From an uncultured Chitinophagaceae bacterium (GTDB lineage Bacteria > Bacteroidota > Bacteroidia > Chitinophagales > Chitinophagaceae): 17,844 nt of DNA. The translations under genes and the position numbers were made by a program. The stretch lies in assembly GCA_903832075.1 (NCBI GenBank), contig CAILAF010000366.1:1-17844 (forward strand), written 5' to 3'. Shown here in pieces: positions 6,836 to 13,716 of the stretch. Each line of letters starts with the position of its first letter. Position 1 is the stretch's first letter. Below the pieces are notes generated by a model that saw only the letters and a program-made list of their open reading frames with translations, was not told where the DNA came from and did no database searches.

Positions 6836-8662
6836 TTATTTCAAATTCAATTTTATCTGCAACTCTTCAAATTGTTTTTCATCAATAGTTGATGGTGCAT
6901 CTAACATAACATCTCTGCCTGAATTATTTTTAGGAAATGCAATAAAATCTCTGATGCTTTCACTGCCGCCGAGAATAGAGCATAATCTGTCAAAACCAAA
7001 TGCAATACCACCATGCGGAGGAGCACCATATTCAAAAGCACCTAATAAAAATCCAAACTTATGATGTTGTTCTGCTGCATCCATTCCTAATGCTGCAAAC
7101 ATTTTTTCCTGCAATTCTCTTTGATAAATTCTGATAGAACCACCGCCAATTTCATTACCGTTCAAAACCATATCATAAGCATTTGCTTTAATGTTGGCAT
7201 AAGGATGTTTTAAATAGTCGGCTGCATTTTCAATCACCGGATTATTATTAATCATCACTTGAATATCACTTGGTTTTGGTGAAGTGAATGGATGATGACG
7301 AGCCACCCAACGATTATCTTCTTCCGCATATTCAAACAATGGAAAATCCAATACCCACAACAATTTAAATTCATTTTCTTTTCTTAATCCCAAACGTTTG
7401 CCCATTTCCAAACGCAATTCACTAATTGCTTTTCTTGTTCTTTCTTCAGCACCTGCAAGAATTAAAATTAAATCTCCTGCACTTGCATTTGTTGCTGATG
7501 CAATGGCTTTTAATTTTTCTTCGCTATAAAATTTATCAACGCTGCTTTTAAAAGTTCCATCGGTATTTACTTTTATGAAAACTAAACCTTTCATTCCTAT
7601 TTGTGGACGTTTAACCCATTCAGTTAATTCATCAGTTTGTTTACGTGAATATTCACTGCATCCCGGAACAGCAATGGCAACAACGGTTTCAGCCTCATCA
7701 AATACTTTAAAGTCTGCACCATTGATTAATGATGAAATATTTTCCTTAGAAGAAAATGTATGTGATGGGAATTTTAAATTACAAATCTTCATTCCAAAAC
7801 GAATATCCGGTTTATCATTTCCATATTGCCACATCGCTTCTTCCCAACTCATTCGTTCAACAGTTTCTTTGTAGTCAATATTTTTTACGTCTTTAAAAAT
7901 TTGTTTTATCAAACCTTCAAACATGTTTAAAATATCTTCTTGTTCTACAAAACACATTTCACAATCTATCTGTGTAAATTCAGGTTGACGATCAGCGCGC
8001 AGATCTTCATCTCTAAAACATTTTACAATTTGATAGTAACGATCATAACCGCTAACCATCAACAATTGTTTGAAAGTTTGCGGACTTTGTGGTAATGCAT
8101 AAAATTGTCCGGCATTCATTCTACTGGGCACAACAAAATCTCTTGCACCTTCAGGTGTTGATTTAATTAAGAAAGGTGTTTCAATATCCATGAAATTATT
8201 TTCATGCAAATAATTTCTTGCAGAACGATTGACTGCATAACGCAATTCTAAATTTTTCTTTACAGCATTACGGCGCAAATCGAGATAGCGATATTTCATT
8301 CTTAAATCATCACCGCCATCAGTATCATCCTGAATAGTAAAAGGCGGAACAGCAGATTTATTCAATACTTTAAATGATTCAACTTTTATTTCAATATCAC
8401 CGGTTGCAATGTTTGCATTTTTATTACTTCTTTCATTCACCATTCCTTTTACTTGCAAAACAAATTCTCTTCCTAATGGTGATTGATCTAATTCATTATT
8501 TAATTCTTCACCAAATAATAATTGTGTAATGCCATAGCGGTCACGCAAATCAATAAAAGTTATAGCACCGAACTTTCTAACTGTTTGAACCCAACCTGCT
8601 AATGTTACTTGCTGATTTGCATTCTCTATTCTTAATTCTCCACATGTGTGCGAACGATACAT
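6836..8662 (-). CDS. aspS: Aspartyl-tRNA synthetase
   Basis: This 608-residue class II synthetase charges tRNA-Asp with aspartate in the cytoplasm; its length fits the bacterial type (about 590). An N-terminal OB-fold anticodon-binding domain occupies about 1-110 (CGELRIENANQQVTLAGWVQ). Motif 1 is around FMDIETPFL (157-165) and motif 2 contains CFRDEDLRADRQPEFTQID (215-233). Motif 3 is GIAFGFDRLCSILGG (552-566). The bacterial GAD insertion lies between motifs 2 and 3 (about 290-430). The aspartate-binding QSPQ is at 192-195. Phe31 occupies the position where discriminating enzymes carry Leu and non-discriminating ones His, so a strict aspartate enzyme is more likely, though not proven. A TATATTTG box lies 109 bases upstream and a terminator follows the stop. 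Confidence 0.98.
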   Translation of the reverse strand: MYRSHTCGELRIENANQQVTLAGWVQTVRKFGAITFIDLRDRYGITQLLFGEELNNELDQSPLGREFVLQVKGMVNERSNKNANIATGDIEIKVESFKVLNKSAVPPFTIQDDTDGGDDLRMKYRYLDLRRNAVKKNLELRYAVNRSARNYLHENNFMDIETPFLIKSTPEGARDFVVPSRMNAGQFYALPQSPQTFKQLLMVSGYDRYYQIVKCFRDEDLRADRQPEFTQIDCEMCFVEQEDILNMFEGLIKQIFKDVKNIDYKETVERMSWEEAMWQYGNDKPDIRFGMKICNLKFPSHTFSSKENISSLINGADFKVFDEAETVVAIAVPGCSEYSRKQTDELTEWVKRPQIGMKGLVFIKVNTDGTFKSSVDKFYSEEKLKAIASATNASAGDLILILAGAEERTRKAISELRLEMGKRLGLRKENEFKLLWVLDFPLFEYAEEDNRWVARHHPFTSPKPSDIQVMINNNPVIENAADYLKHPYANIKANAYDMVLNGNEIGGGSIRIYQRELQEKMFAALGMDAAEQHHKFGFLLGAFEYGAPPHGGIAFGFDRLCSILGGSESIRDFIAFPKNNSGRDVMLDAPSTIDEKQFEELQIKLNLK

Positions 8663-8700
8663 AATTTATTTTTGATTTAAGATTTATTATTTTGTTGTCG

Positions 8701-8751
8701 GATGTGAGATGTCTGATTTATGATGTTATTTTAAATCAAGCATCTTACATC
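8701..8751. repeat. Imperfect inverted repeat in the aspS leader
   Basis: The arm at 8701-8719 (GATGTGAGATGTCTGATTT) matches the reverse complement of 8733-8751 at 16 of 19 positions around a 13-base loop. It falls between the putative aspS promoter box and start codon and so would be transcribed into the leader RNA. The GATGT/GATTT wording repeats nearby (from about 8673). It resembles dispersed low-complexity palindromes rather than a known riboswitch or T-box. Confidence 0.45.
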
Positions 8752-8770
8752 ATACATAGTTAAATGGTTG

Positions 8771-8778
8771 CAAATATA
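8771..8778 (-). promoter_or_regulatory. Putative -7 box of the aspS promoter
   Basis: The minus strand reads TATATTTG, an exact TAnnTTTG Bacteroidota -7 box, in the gap between aspS and its upstream neighbour. No clear TTG -33 element lies 17-20 bases upstream, so confidence is limited. It implies a leader of roughly 100 bases. Confidence 0.4.
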
Positions 8779-8823
8779 ACCAAATGAATTTTGCAGATGA
8801 ATTGATGAATAAAAATATAATTC

Positions 8824-9234
8824 TTACATCGTTTCAATGGCATCTTTATGTGTAGGTTTCCAATACAAATAATAAAATGCCAACAAAATGATTCCAATTA
8901 AAAAAGGAATCATTGCTAATTGTTTATAATGAAAATTTCCGAATACAATGTTCTCATCAAACTTTAAAAACTCACTGATCATCCAATAAGCATTGGCTGA
9001 TATCCAAAAACTAATAGCAACATTATGGCATAATTCAGAAACAAATTGTCTTGTTCTCCATGCAATTATAATTGATACAATTAATGTTGGAAATATCATT
9101 GCAATACCTAATGGCCGCCATACCATACACCAACTAATATCTTTTATTAACCAAAAAACAATATGCAGGTTTTCCATTTTTCTGAAACTTACAGGAATAC
9201 TATAAGTTGCTTCAGCAATTTGGTTTTTGCTCAT
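8824..9234 (-). CDS. Hypothetical small integral membrane protein
   Basis: This 136-residue protein is not assigned to a named family. It has hydrophobic segments at about 41-59, 70-90 and 105-125, and a weaker amphipathic one at 22-38 (LHIVFWLIKDISWCMVW). Conserved-looking features are the Trp-rich WLIKDISWCMVWRPLG and the FWISANAYWMISEF segment. The ATG at 9234 was kept, but Met20 (MENLHIVFW, 9177) is a plausible alternative start that would remove an unremarkable polar N-terminus. It lies 45 bases after the FAD oxidoreductase gene on the same strand and may share its transcript. Function unknown. Confidence 0.7.
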   Translation of the reverse strand: MSKNQIAEATYSIPVSFRKMENLHIVFWLIKDISWCMVWRPLGIAMIFPTLIVSIIIAWRTRQFVSELCHNVAISFWISANAYWMISEFLKFDENIVFGNFHYKQLAMIPFLIGIILLAFYYLYWKPTHKDAIETM

Positions 9235-9279
9235 AGCATTAAAACAGTTTAGTATAATTTAAAATTAAGTATTGGAAAA

Positions 9280-10344
9280 TTATCTCGACAAAATTTTAGT
9301 AAAACGTTTTACATCTGCCAATGGATTAATGGAAGTATGATTGATAAGATGTTCAGCCAATTGATGCGCAAAATAAGGTCCGAGTGTACAACCTTTTGTG
9401 CCCATGCCATTTAATAAACCGATGGATGAATGCACAGGATGTAATCCCACAAAGGGTCTGCGCTCCATATTAGCAGGACGGATAGATGCAAAATGATCAA
9501 TGATTTCAAACGGTATTTTTAACCATTGCTTTAAATGCTCTTCCACTTTTTTTCTGAATAGTTCTGTTGGATTTGCATCTGCAAATTTCCATTCGTATGT
9601 TGAGCCAACCCAAAATAAATCTTCTTTCCATGGAACAATGGCAAAACTTTGTTTAAAAATATTTGTTCTTGGTAAGCCCGGAATTTTTGCAATAATCACT
9701 TCACCTTTGTTTCTTGAATAAGGCAATAATTTAAAATATGGATTCTCTGTTCCTTCAATACCATCACAGAAAAATATTTTTTGCGCATGAATATTTTTAT
9801 AAGTAACAGCATCTTTTTCAACAACTAAATTTTCAATTTCAAATTTCTCTTCTCTTAATAAATTTTTATCTGATAATTTTTTTCTCCATGCCGATAATAA
9901 GTTTTGCATATCAACTAACCAGGATGGATTAATCTCACCTGCACCAAAATAAAAGTTGAAATATTTTTGCAACAATGGAATATTATCAGGGATCTTTAAG
10001 AAACTTTCTTTTTGCATTCTTTCAGCAAAAGCAAACTTCATTTGTGTGGTTGGATGAAAGTCAATGATATTGGTTTGTTGAATGATGGATACATTTAATT
10101 CTTTTTCCAATTGCTGATAAATGGTTACAGCAAAAGGCATTACTTCTTCAATCATCCATGTTCTGACAATCCTTCTTCCTGTAACCGGATTAATAGCACC
10201 ACTCGCTGCTTTGCTTGATGAGTAAGGATTTGGTTCATCAATAACAATAATATTTTTTCCTGCTTTTTGTAAGTAATAACTTAAAAAAGTTCCGCAAAGT
10301 CCTTGCCCAATAATGATATAATCTGTTTCAATTGTATTAGTCAT
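9280..10344 (-). CDS. FAD-dependent oxidoreductase, DAO family
   Basis: This 354-residue protein has the Rossmann nucleotide-binding start YIIIGQGLCGTFLSYYL (GxGxxG, Gly13/15/18) followed by the acidic end of strand 2 in NIIVIDEP (about 31-38). The middle region NPVTGRRIVRTWM and the C-terminal FAD-contacting LNGMGTKGCTLGP (about 311-323) fit the D-amino-acid-oxidase/glycine-oxidase-like superfamily, which also includes the MnmC oxidase domain. It probably oxidises a secondary or primary amine, but the substrate cannot be read from sequence. The ATG at 10344 was chosen because it overlaps the upstream stop as ATGACTAA (8 bases), a translational-coupling arrangement. An earlier ATG at 10404 would place 20 residues, without family resemblance, deep inside the neighbouring gene. 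No membrane segment or signal peptide is present. Confidence 0.88.
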   Translation of the reverse strand: MTNTIETDYIIIGQGLCGTFLSYYLQKAGKNIIVIDEPNPYSSSKAASGAINPVTGRRIVRTWMIEEVMPFAVTIYQQLEKELNVSIIQQTNIIDFHPTTQMKFAFAERMQKESFLKIPDNIPLLQKYFNFYFGAGEINPSWLVDMQNLLSAWRKKLSDKNLLREEKFEIENLVVEKDAVTYKNIHAQKIFFCDGIEGTENPYFKLLPYSRNKGEVIIAKIPGLPRTNIFKQSFAIVPWKEDLFWVGSTYEWKFADANPTELFRKKVEEHLKQWLKIPFEIIDHFASIRPANMERRPFVGLHPVHSSIGLLNGMGTKGCTLGPYFAHQLAEHLINHTSINPLADVKRFTKILSR

Positions 10345-10753
10345 GCAGCATTTTTGTTGAGAGAATTGGAATGATGAAAGCAACGGAATCTTTAGCATCG
10401 GCACAAGATGCTTTGATAATCATTTTTATTTTTCCTTTATAATCCATCGGTACAGTAACAGGAAATTTTGTTTTAAATATTTTGTTGTTGATGGAAGTAA
10501 AATACTGTAAAGGAAAAACATTCAGGAACCAACCATCCACACTTGTGTTAGTAATGTTATTAAATATTTCTAACGTAACAGTTCCAGTGTTTTCTGTTTT
10601 TAATTGATGAGTGATGGAAACAGTCAATTCAATTTTATTTCCGTTGTGCAAATATTTTGGTGCGATGCAATGAATTTGTATAGCAGATTTTTTTTGTTGA
10701 GCAAATGATGATGCGCCAATGAAAAGTAAAGTAATAAAAAGAATGAATCTCAT
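10337..10753 (-). CDS. Small secreted protein resembling one alpha-2-macroglobulin segment
   Basis: This 138-residue protein has a clear signal peptide (MRFILFITLLFIGASSFA, cut before QQ) and about 118 mature residues predicted as beta strands. The run GNKIELTVSI ... GTVTLEIFN ... VDGWFLNVFPLQYFT ... KFPVTVPMDYKGKI ... ASCADAKDSVAFIIPIL resembles part of the A2M domain of large bacterial alpha-2-macroglobulins. There the same order (GD.I.L, VDGWF, QYFT, FP..VP, A...D, PVL) precedes the thioester domain. Here the gene ends right after that unit, so it may be a stand-alone derivative or a remnant. The similarity is recalled, not searched. Its stop overlaps the FAD oxidoreductase start by 8 bases. 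Confidence 0.7.
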   Translation of the reverse strand: MRFILFITLLFIGASSFAQQKKSAIQIHCIAPKYLHNGNKIELTVSITHQLKTENTGTVTLEIFNNITNTSVDGWFLNVFPLQYFTSINNKIFKTKFPVTVPMDYKGKIKMIIKASCADAKDSVAFIIPILSTKMLHD

Positions 10754-10796
10754 AATGATAAAAGTAAGTAAACAAAAATCAGCAGTCGTTTATTCT

Positions 10797-10825
10797 AATA
10801 AAAAACCCATCAATTATTTGATGGG
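10797..10825 (-). terminator. Intrinsic terminator after sucD
   Basis: Exact 8-base arms CCCATCAA (10806-10813) and TTGATGGG (10818-10825) enclose a TTAT loop. On the minus strand the stem runs straight into TTTTTTATTAG. It lies 23 bases downstream of the sucD stop codon. Confidence 0.88.
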
Positions 10826-10847
10826 TGTAAAATATTTTATCGTCATT

Positions 10848-11720
10848 TTATTTTTTTAAAACTTCTGCCATTGTTTTACCAATATCTGCAGGGCTTGCTA
10901 CCACTGTAATTCCGCATTCTGTCATAATTTTCATTTTAGCAGCAGCAGTATCATCAGCACCGCCAATGATGGCACCTGCATGTCCCATTCTTCTTCCGGG
11001 AGGTGCAGTTTGTCCGGCAATAAAACCAACAACCGGTTTCTTTTTATTTTCTCTGATCCATCTTGCAGCATCAGCTTCCATACTACCACCAATTTCACCA
11101 ATCATAATGATTCCATCTGTTTCTGGGTCATTCATAAATACTTCAACTGCTTCTTTTGTTGTGGTTCCAATAATTGGATCACCGCCAATACCAATAGCAG
11201 TGCTGATTCCCAATCCTGCTTTCACAACTTGATCGGCAGCTTCGTAAGTTAATGTTCCGGATTTTGATACAATACCAATTCGTCCTTTCTTAAAAATAAA
11301 TCCAGGCATGATACCCACTTTTGCTTCTTCGGCTGTAATTACACCCGGGCAGTTTGGACCAACCAATCTGGTATTTGTTCCTAATAAATAATTTTTCACT
11401 TTCACCATATCCTGTACAGGAATACCTTCTGTAATGCAAACAACCAAAGCAATACCTGCATCGGCTGCTTCCATAATTGCATCGGCTGCGAATGCTGGTG
11501 GTACAAATATGATACTCACATTTGCATCGGTTTCTTTTACTGCATCGGCAACTGTATTAAACACAGGTTTATCTAAATGTGTAGTTCCACCTTTATTTGG
11601 AGTGACACCACCAACAACATTGGTTCCGTATTCGATCATTTGTGTGGCATGGAAAGTGCCCTCTGTTCCGGTAAAACCCTGAACAATGATTCTTGAATTT
11701 TTATTTACTAAAACAGACAT
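10848..11720 (-). CDS. sucD: Succinyl-CoA ligase (ADP/GDP-forming), alpha subunit
   Basis: This 290-residue protein is the standard length for SucD, the citrate-cycle subunit that binds CoA and carries the phosphorylated histidine. The CoA-binding Rossmann domain opens with RIIVQGFTGTEGTFHA (10-25). GPNCPGVI (121-128) and SKSGTLTYE (152-160) are family signatures. The active-site His247 lies in GRRMGHAGAIIGG (242-254). The beta subunit gene sucC is not adjacent within the window. A canonical promoter lies just upstream and a strong terminator just downstream, so sucD is probably transcribed on its own, although read-through from the respiratory pair is possible because no clear terminator separates them. 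Confidence 0.98.
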   Translation of the reverse strand: MSVLVNKNSRIIVQGFTGTEGTFHATQMIEYGTNVVGGVTPNKGGTTHLDKPVFNTVADAVKETDANVSIIFVPPAFAADAIMEAADAGIALVVCITEGIPVQDMVKVKNYLLGTNTRLVGPNCPGVITAEEAKVGIMPGFIFKKGRIGIVSKSGTLTYEAADQVVKAGLGISTAIGIGGDPIIGTTTKEAVEVFMNDPETDGIIMIGEIGGSMEADAARWIRENKKKPVVGFIAGQTAPPGRRMGHAGAIIGGADDTAAAKMKIMTECGITVVASPADIGKTMAEVLKK

Positions 11721-11749
11721 GGGAAAGAATTAATTTGTTTAAAGTGCCG

Positions 11750-11779
11750 CAAAATTATAGCATAAACTTAAACGAACAA
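11750..11779 (-). promoter_or_regulatory. Bacteroidota-type promoter of sucD
   Basis: The minus strand shows TTG (11777-11779), exactly 19 bases, then TAATTTTG (11750-11757). Both elements and the spacing match the Bacteroidota sigma consensus TTG-N19-TAnnTTTG. The start codon follows 29 bases downstream. Confidence 0.72.
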
Positions 11780-11823
11780 TTATTAATTATGAATGGATTT
11801 TTACTAATTGAAGTTGATATGAT

Positions 11824-13164
11824 CTACTTTCTTATTTCTTTCTGAAATGAAGAACGAATAAATATTTTAAACAAAGGCACGATCATCATTAATAATCCTA
11901 TTACAATAAATATTCCTGACACCATGAATACTTTAAAATAAGGCAATAGTTTATTCATCATTTCATAAAAACCATTCTGTTGTTGTACGGCACTAATCTT
12001 GCAAATGCCCATGCCAATTAAACTTAGCCAGAAAATAAGTAAAGAAGCATTCATTAACACAATACCTCTTGTAAATGCTTTTGATTTTAAAACATCTTCT
12101 GCAATTTCTGAAGCAATTAAACATAATGAGGCTAATAATAAAAGTGTGTTGATGCCAATTGTTGCACCCATGGCATGTGCAACAGTAATATGCGTTCCAT
12201 GCGTATAGAAATTAACGGATGGAATAGAAATTGTGATGGATAAAATTAAATTCACAAATATCCAAACTTCAGCATAAGTTAATATCCTGAATGGAAGCGG
12301 GCGTTTGTTTTTATATAATAATAAATATTTTTTTCTCCACGAATAAATCATTTCTCCCAATATCAATAACTCCGTCATACTGATAACATAAGAAATTGTT
12401 TGAACAACATGCGATGAAGGAACAATATATGTATGATGTCCCCAATTGAACATCAAATTGGTTAATCCTAAAAAATAAAAGAAGAATGCTTTTTTAGAAA
12501 AGTTTACTGTTTTATCACCCGTCATTCTTTCCATCACAAACATTGAACTGCCATACACCAGCATATTCCATGATCCAACCATGGAGCCCATTGCTTTCCA
12601 TTGTACCGTTACATCGCGAATAATATTATTATTAAAGAATGGCAATAACCATAACTGTGCTTCAATAATGGTGATTAAAAAAAATATTAATCCGGTTGAC
12701 CAACTCCAAATATATACCGGAACATGTTTAAACGAAGGCTTTACAGTAACAAAAAAATTGATCATGAATACGATCCATGCAGCAATAATTAATATAATAA
12801 TCCATGGTGGGAATTCTAAATATTCTCTGCCACCAAATATGCCTGCGAAAAAGCCTGTAACAACAATTATTAAAATGATTGCTTGTAATGCAACATGCAT
12901 TTTTGCTAATACAGACGAGAACAATTGTTTACAGGAATATTCAGGAACAAAAAAATATATAGCACCTGTTGCTGAGCAGAATATCCAGTTGATAACAAGA
13001 TACACATGTAATGGGCGCATTTTTTGAAAGGAGAGATGAACTTTTAAAAAATCAGGAAATACATATTGTAATCCTCCCAATACGCCGAATAGTAATCCCA
13101 ATAATAAGGAACCTAATGCAATTACAATAAACAAACTTCCTACACGGCTATTGCTTAGTTTCAT
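11824..13164 (-). CDS. NorB/cbb3-like heme-copper subunit I with altered metal ligands
   Basis: This 446-residue protein with about 12 hydrophobic helices belongs to the heme-copper oxidase superfamily, closest in style to NO reductase NorB and cbb3 subunit I. The helix-II heme ligand is His53 in RPLHVYLVINW. The helix-VII pair is His243-His244 in NWGHHTYIVP. THGTHITVAH (321-330) supplies the high-spin heme ligand His330. Two usual ligands are missing. Helix VI reads VQWKAMGSMVGSW, where cbb3 enzymes have VQW followed by a GHN motif, so Gly193 replaces the His; there is no His anywhere between residues 148 and 242. Helix X reads AHAMG, with Met332 where the second His of HxH should be. NorB's helix-VI glutamates are also absent. 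Its start overlaps the cytochrome c stop (ATGA). True NO or O2 reductase activity is therefore uncertain. Confidence 0.85.
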   Translation of the reverse strand: MKLSNSRVGSLFIVIALGSLLLGLLFGVLGGLQYVFPDFLKVHLSFQKMRPLHVYLVINWIFCSATGAIYFFVPEYSCKQLFSSVLAKMHVALQAIILIIVVTGFFAGIFGGREYLEFPPWIIILIIAAWIVFMINFFVTVKPSFKHVPVYIWSWSTGLIFFLITIIEAQLWLLPFFNNNIIRDVTVQWKAMGSMVGSWNMLVYGSSMFVMERMTGDKTVNFSKKAFFFYFLGLTNLMFNWGHHTYIVPSSHVVQTISYVISMTELLILGEMIYSWRKKYLLLYKNKRPLPFRILTYAEVWIFVNLILSITISIPSVNFYTHGTHITVAHAMGATIGINTLLLLASLCLIASEIAEDVLKSKAFTRGIVLMNASLLIFWLSLIGMGICKISAVQQQNGFYEMMNKLLPYFKVFMVSGIFIVIGLLMMIVPLFKIFIRSSFQKEIRK

Positions 13165-13535
13165 TTTCTTTCATTATTATTTTTATAAGAAGATGCATTG
13201 GCATCAACATATTTAAAGTAATCCAACAATGCATTTACTTTATCGGATGTAAAATGAAAATTAGGCATTCTGATTGCACCATTCTCTAAAATAATTTTTG
13301 CGAATAATTCGCCCCTGTTCTTATCAGATATTACTGTTGTAAGTTCTGGCCCCAAATAACCGCCCAATCCGAATAACTGATGACAAGACTGGCAATTATA
13401 TTCCTGATACAATTGTTTGCCATATTGTTGATTAACGGTCATTACTGTTGCTTTTTCGGTGCCATTGGTGTATACCCAATAGCTATAACTAACATACGCA
13501 AGAAACAATATAACAAATACAAAAACCTTATACAT
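13161..13535 (-). CDS. NorC-like membrane-anchored cytochrome c
   Basis: This 124-residue protein has one N-terminal membrane anchor (about 3-22) and a periplasmic c-type heme domain. The heme site is Cys48-Gln-Ser-Cys51-His52 and the likely axial methionine is Met90 in IRMPNFHF. The stretch CHQLFGLGGYLGPELTTV (51-68) strongly recalls NorC, the electron-donating subunit of cytochrome-c-dependent NO reductase. It overlaps the heme-copper subunit gene by 4 bases (ATGA), so the two are probably co-translated and form a complex. A TACATTTG promoter box and a Crp/Fnr-like palindrome lie upstream. Because the partner lacks two ligands, the symbol norC is not assigned. Confidence 0.9.
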   Translation of the reverse strand: MYKVFVFVILFLAYVSYSYWVYTNGTEKATVMTVNQQYGKQLYQEYNCQSCHQLFGLGGYLGPELTTVISDKNRGELFAKIILENGAIRMPNFHFTSDKVNALLDYFKYVDANASSYKNNNERK

Positions 13536-13570
13536 AGAGCGAATATAATAAAGTCTATTAAAAATGCAGA

Positions 13571-13578
13571 CAAATGTA
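13571..13578 (-). promoter_or_regulatory. Putative -7 box of the cytochrome c/heme-copper operon
   Basis: The minus strand reads TACATTTG, an exact TAnnTTTG match, 35 bases before the start codon. No good TTG -33 element is present at the usual distance, as expected for a promoter that depends on an activator. The box is also part of the perfect inverted repeat ACAAAT-GT-ATTTGT (13570-13583). Confidence 0.5.
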
Positions 13579-13598
13579 TTTGTGAGGATGATTAACTA

Positions 13599-13616
13599 AC
13601 ATGATTTTAGTCATGT
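13599..13616. promoter_or_regulatory. Putative Crp/Fnr-family operator
   Basis: ACATGA-TTTTAG-TCATGT is a perfect 6-6-6 inverted repeat. The inner part, TGAT-N4-GTCA, resembles Fnr/Dnr-type half-sites. Its centre is about 41 bases upstream of the start site predicted from the TACATTTG box of the respiratory pair, the classical class II activator position. It also lies about 100 bases upstream of efp, but on the far side of that gene's own promoter box. Confidence 0.45.
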
Positions 13617-13690
13617 CTAAAAATCTTTTCATTTTTTGTACTAACAAATTCAAAATAGATTTACCGTAATGCTATTTCATTCGCTTTGCC

Positions 13691-13698
13691 TACATTTG
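13691..13698 (+). promoter_or_regulatory. Putative -7 box of the efp promoter
   Basis: TACATTTG matches TAnnTTTG exactly and is followed by CGGC, as is the sucD box (TAATTTTG then CGGC). It lies 18 bases before the efp start codon, implying a very short leader. No clear TTG -33 element was found. Confidence 0.5.
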
Positions 13699-13716
13699 CG
13701 GCTCTAAAAATTTATT

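Noticed and set aside
8663..8823. T-box or riboswitch upstream of aspS
   Set aside because: No T-box consensus, specifier loop or terminator/antiterminator pair is visible; the only structure is a simple imperfect inverted repeat.
10345..10404. Longer N-terminus for the FAD oxidoreductase (start at 10404)
   Set aside because: It would overlap the upstream gene by 68 bases and add residues before the usual Rossmann start. The ATG at 10344 gives the normal start and an 8-base coupling overlap.
12581..13027. Plus-strand open frame of 148 codons opposite the heme-copper gene
   Set aside because: The minus-strand protein has continuous membrane helices and heme ligands here; the plus-strand translation shows no family pattern and no promoter.
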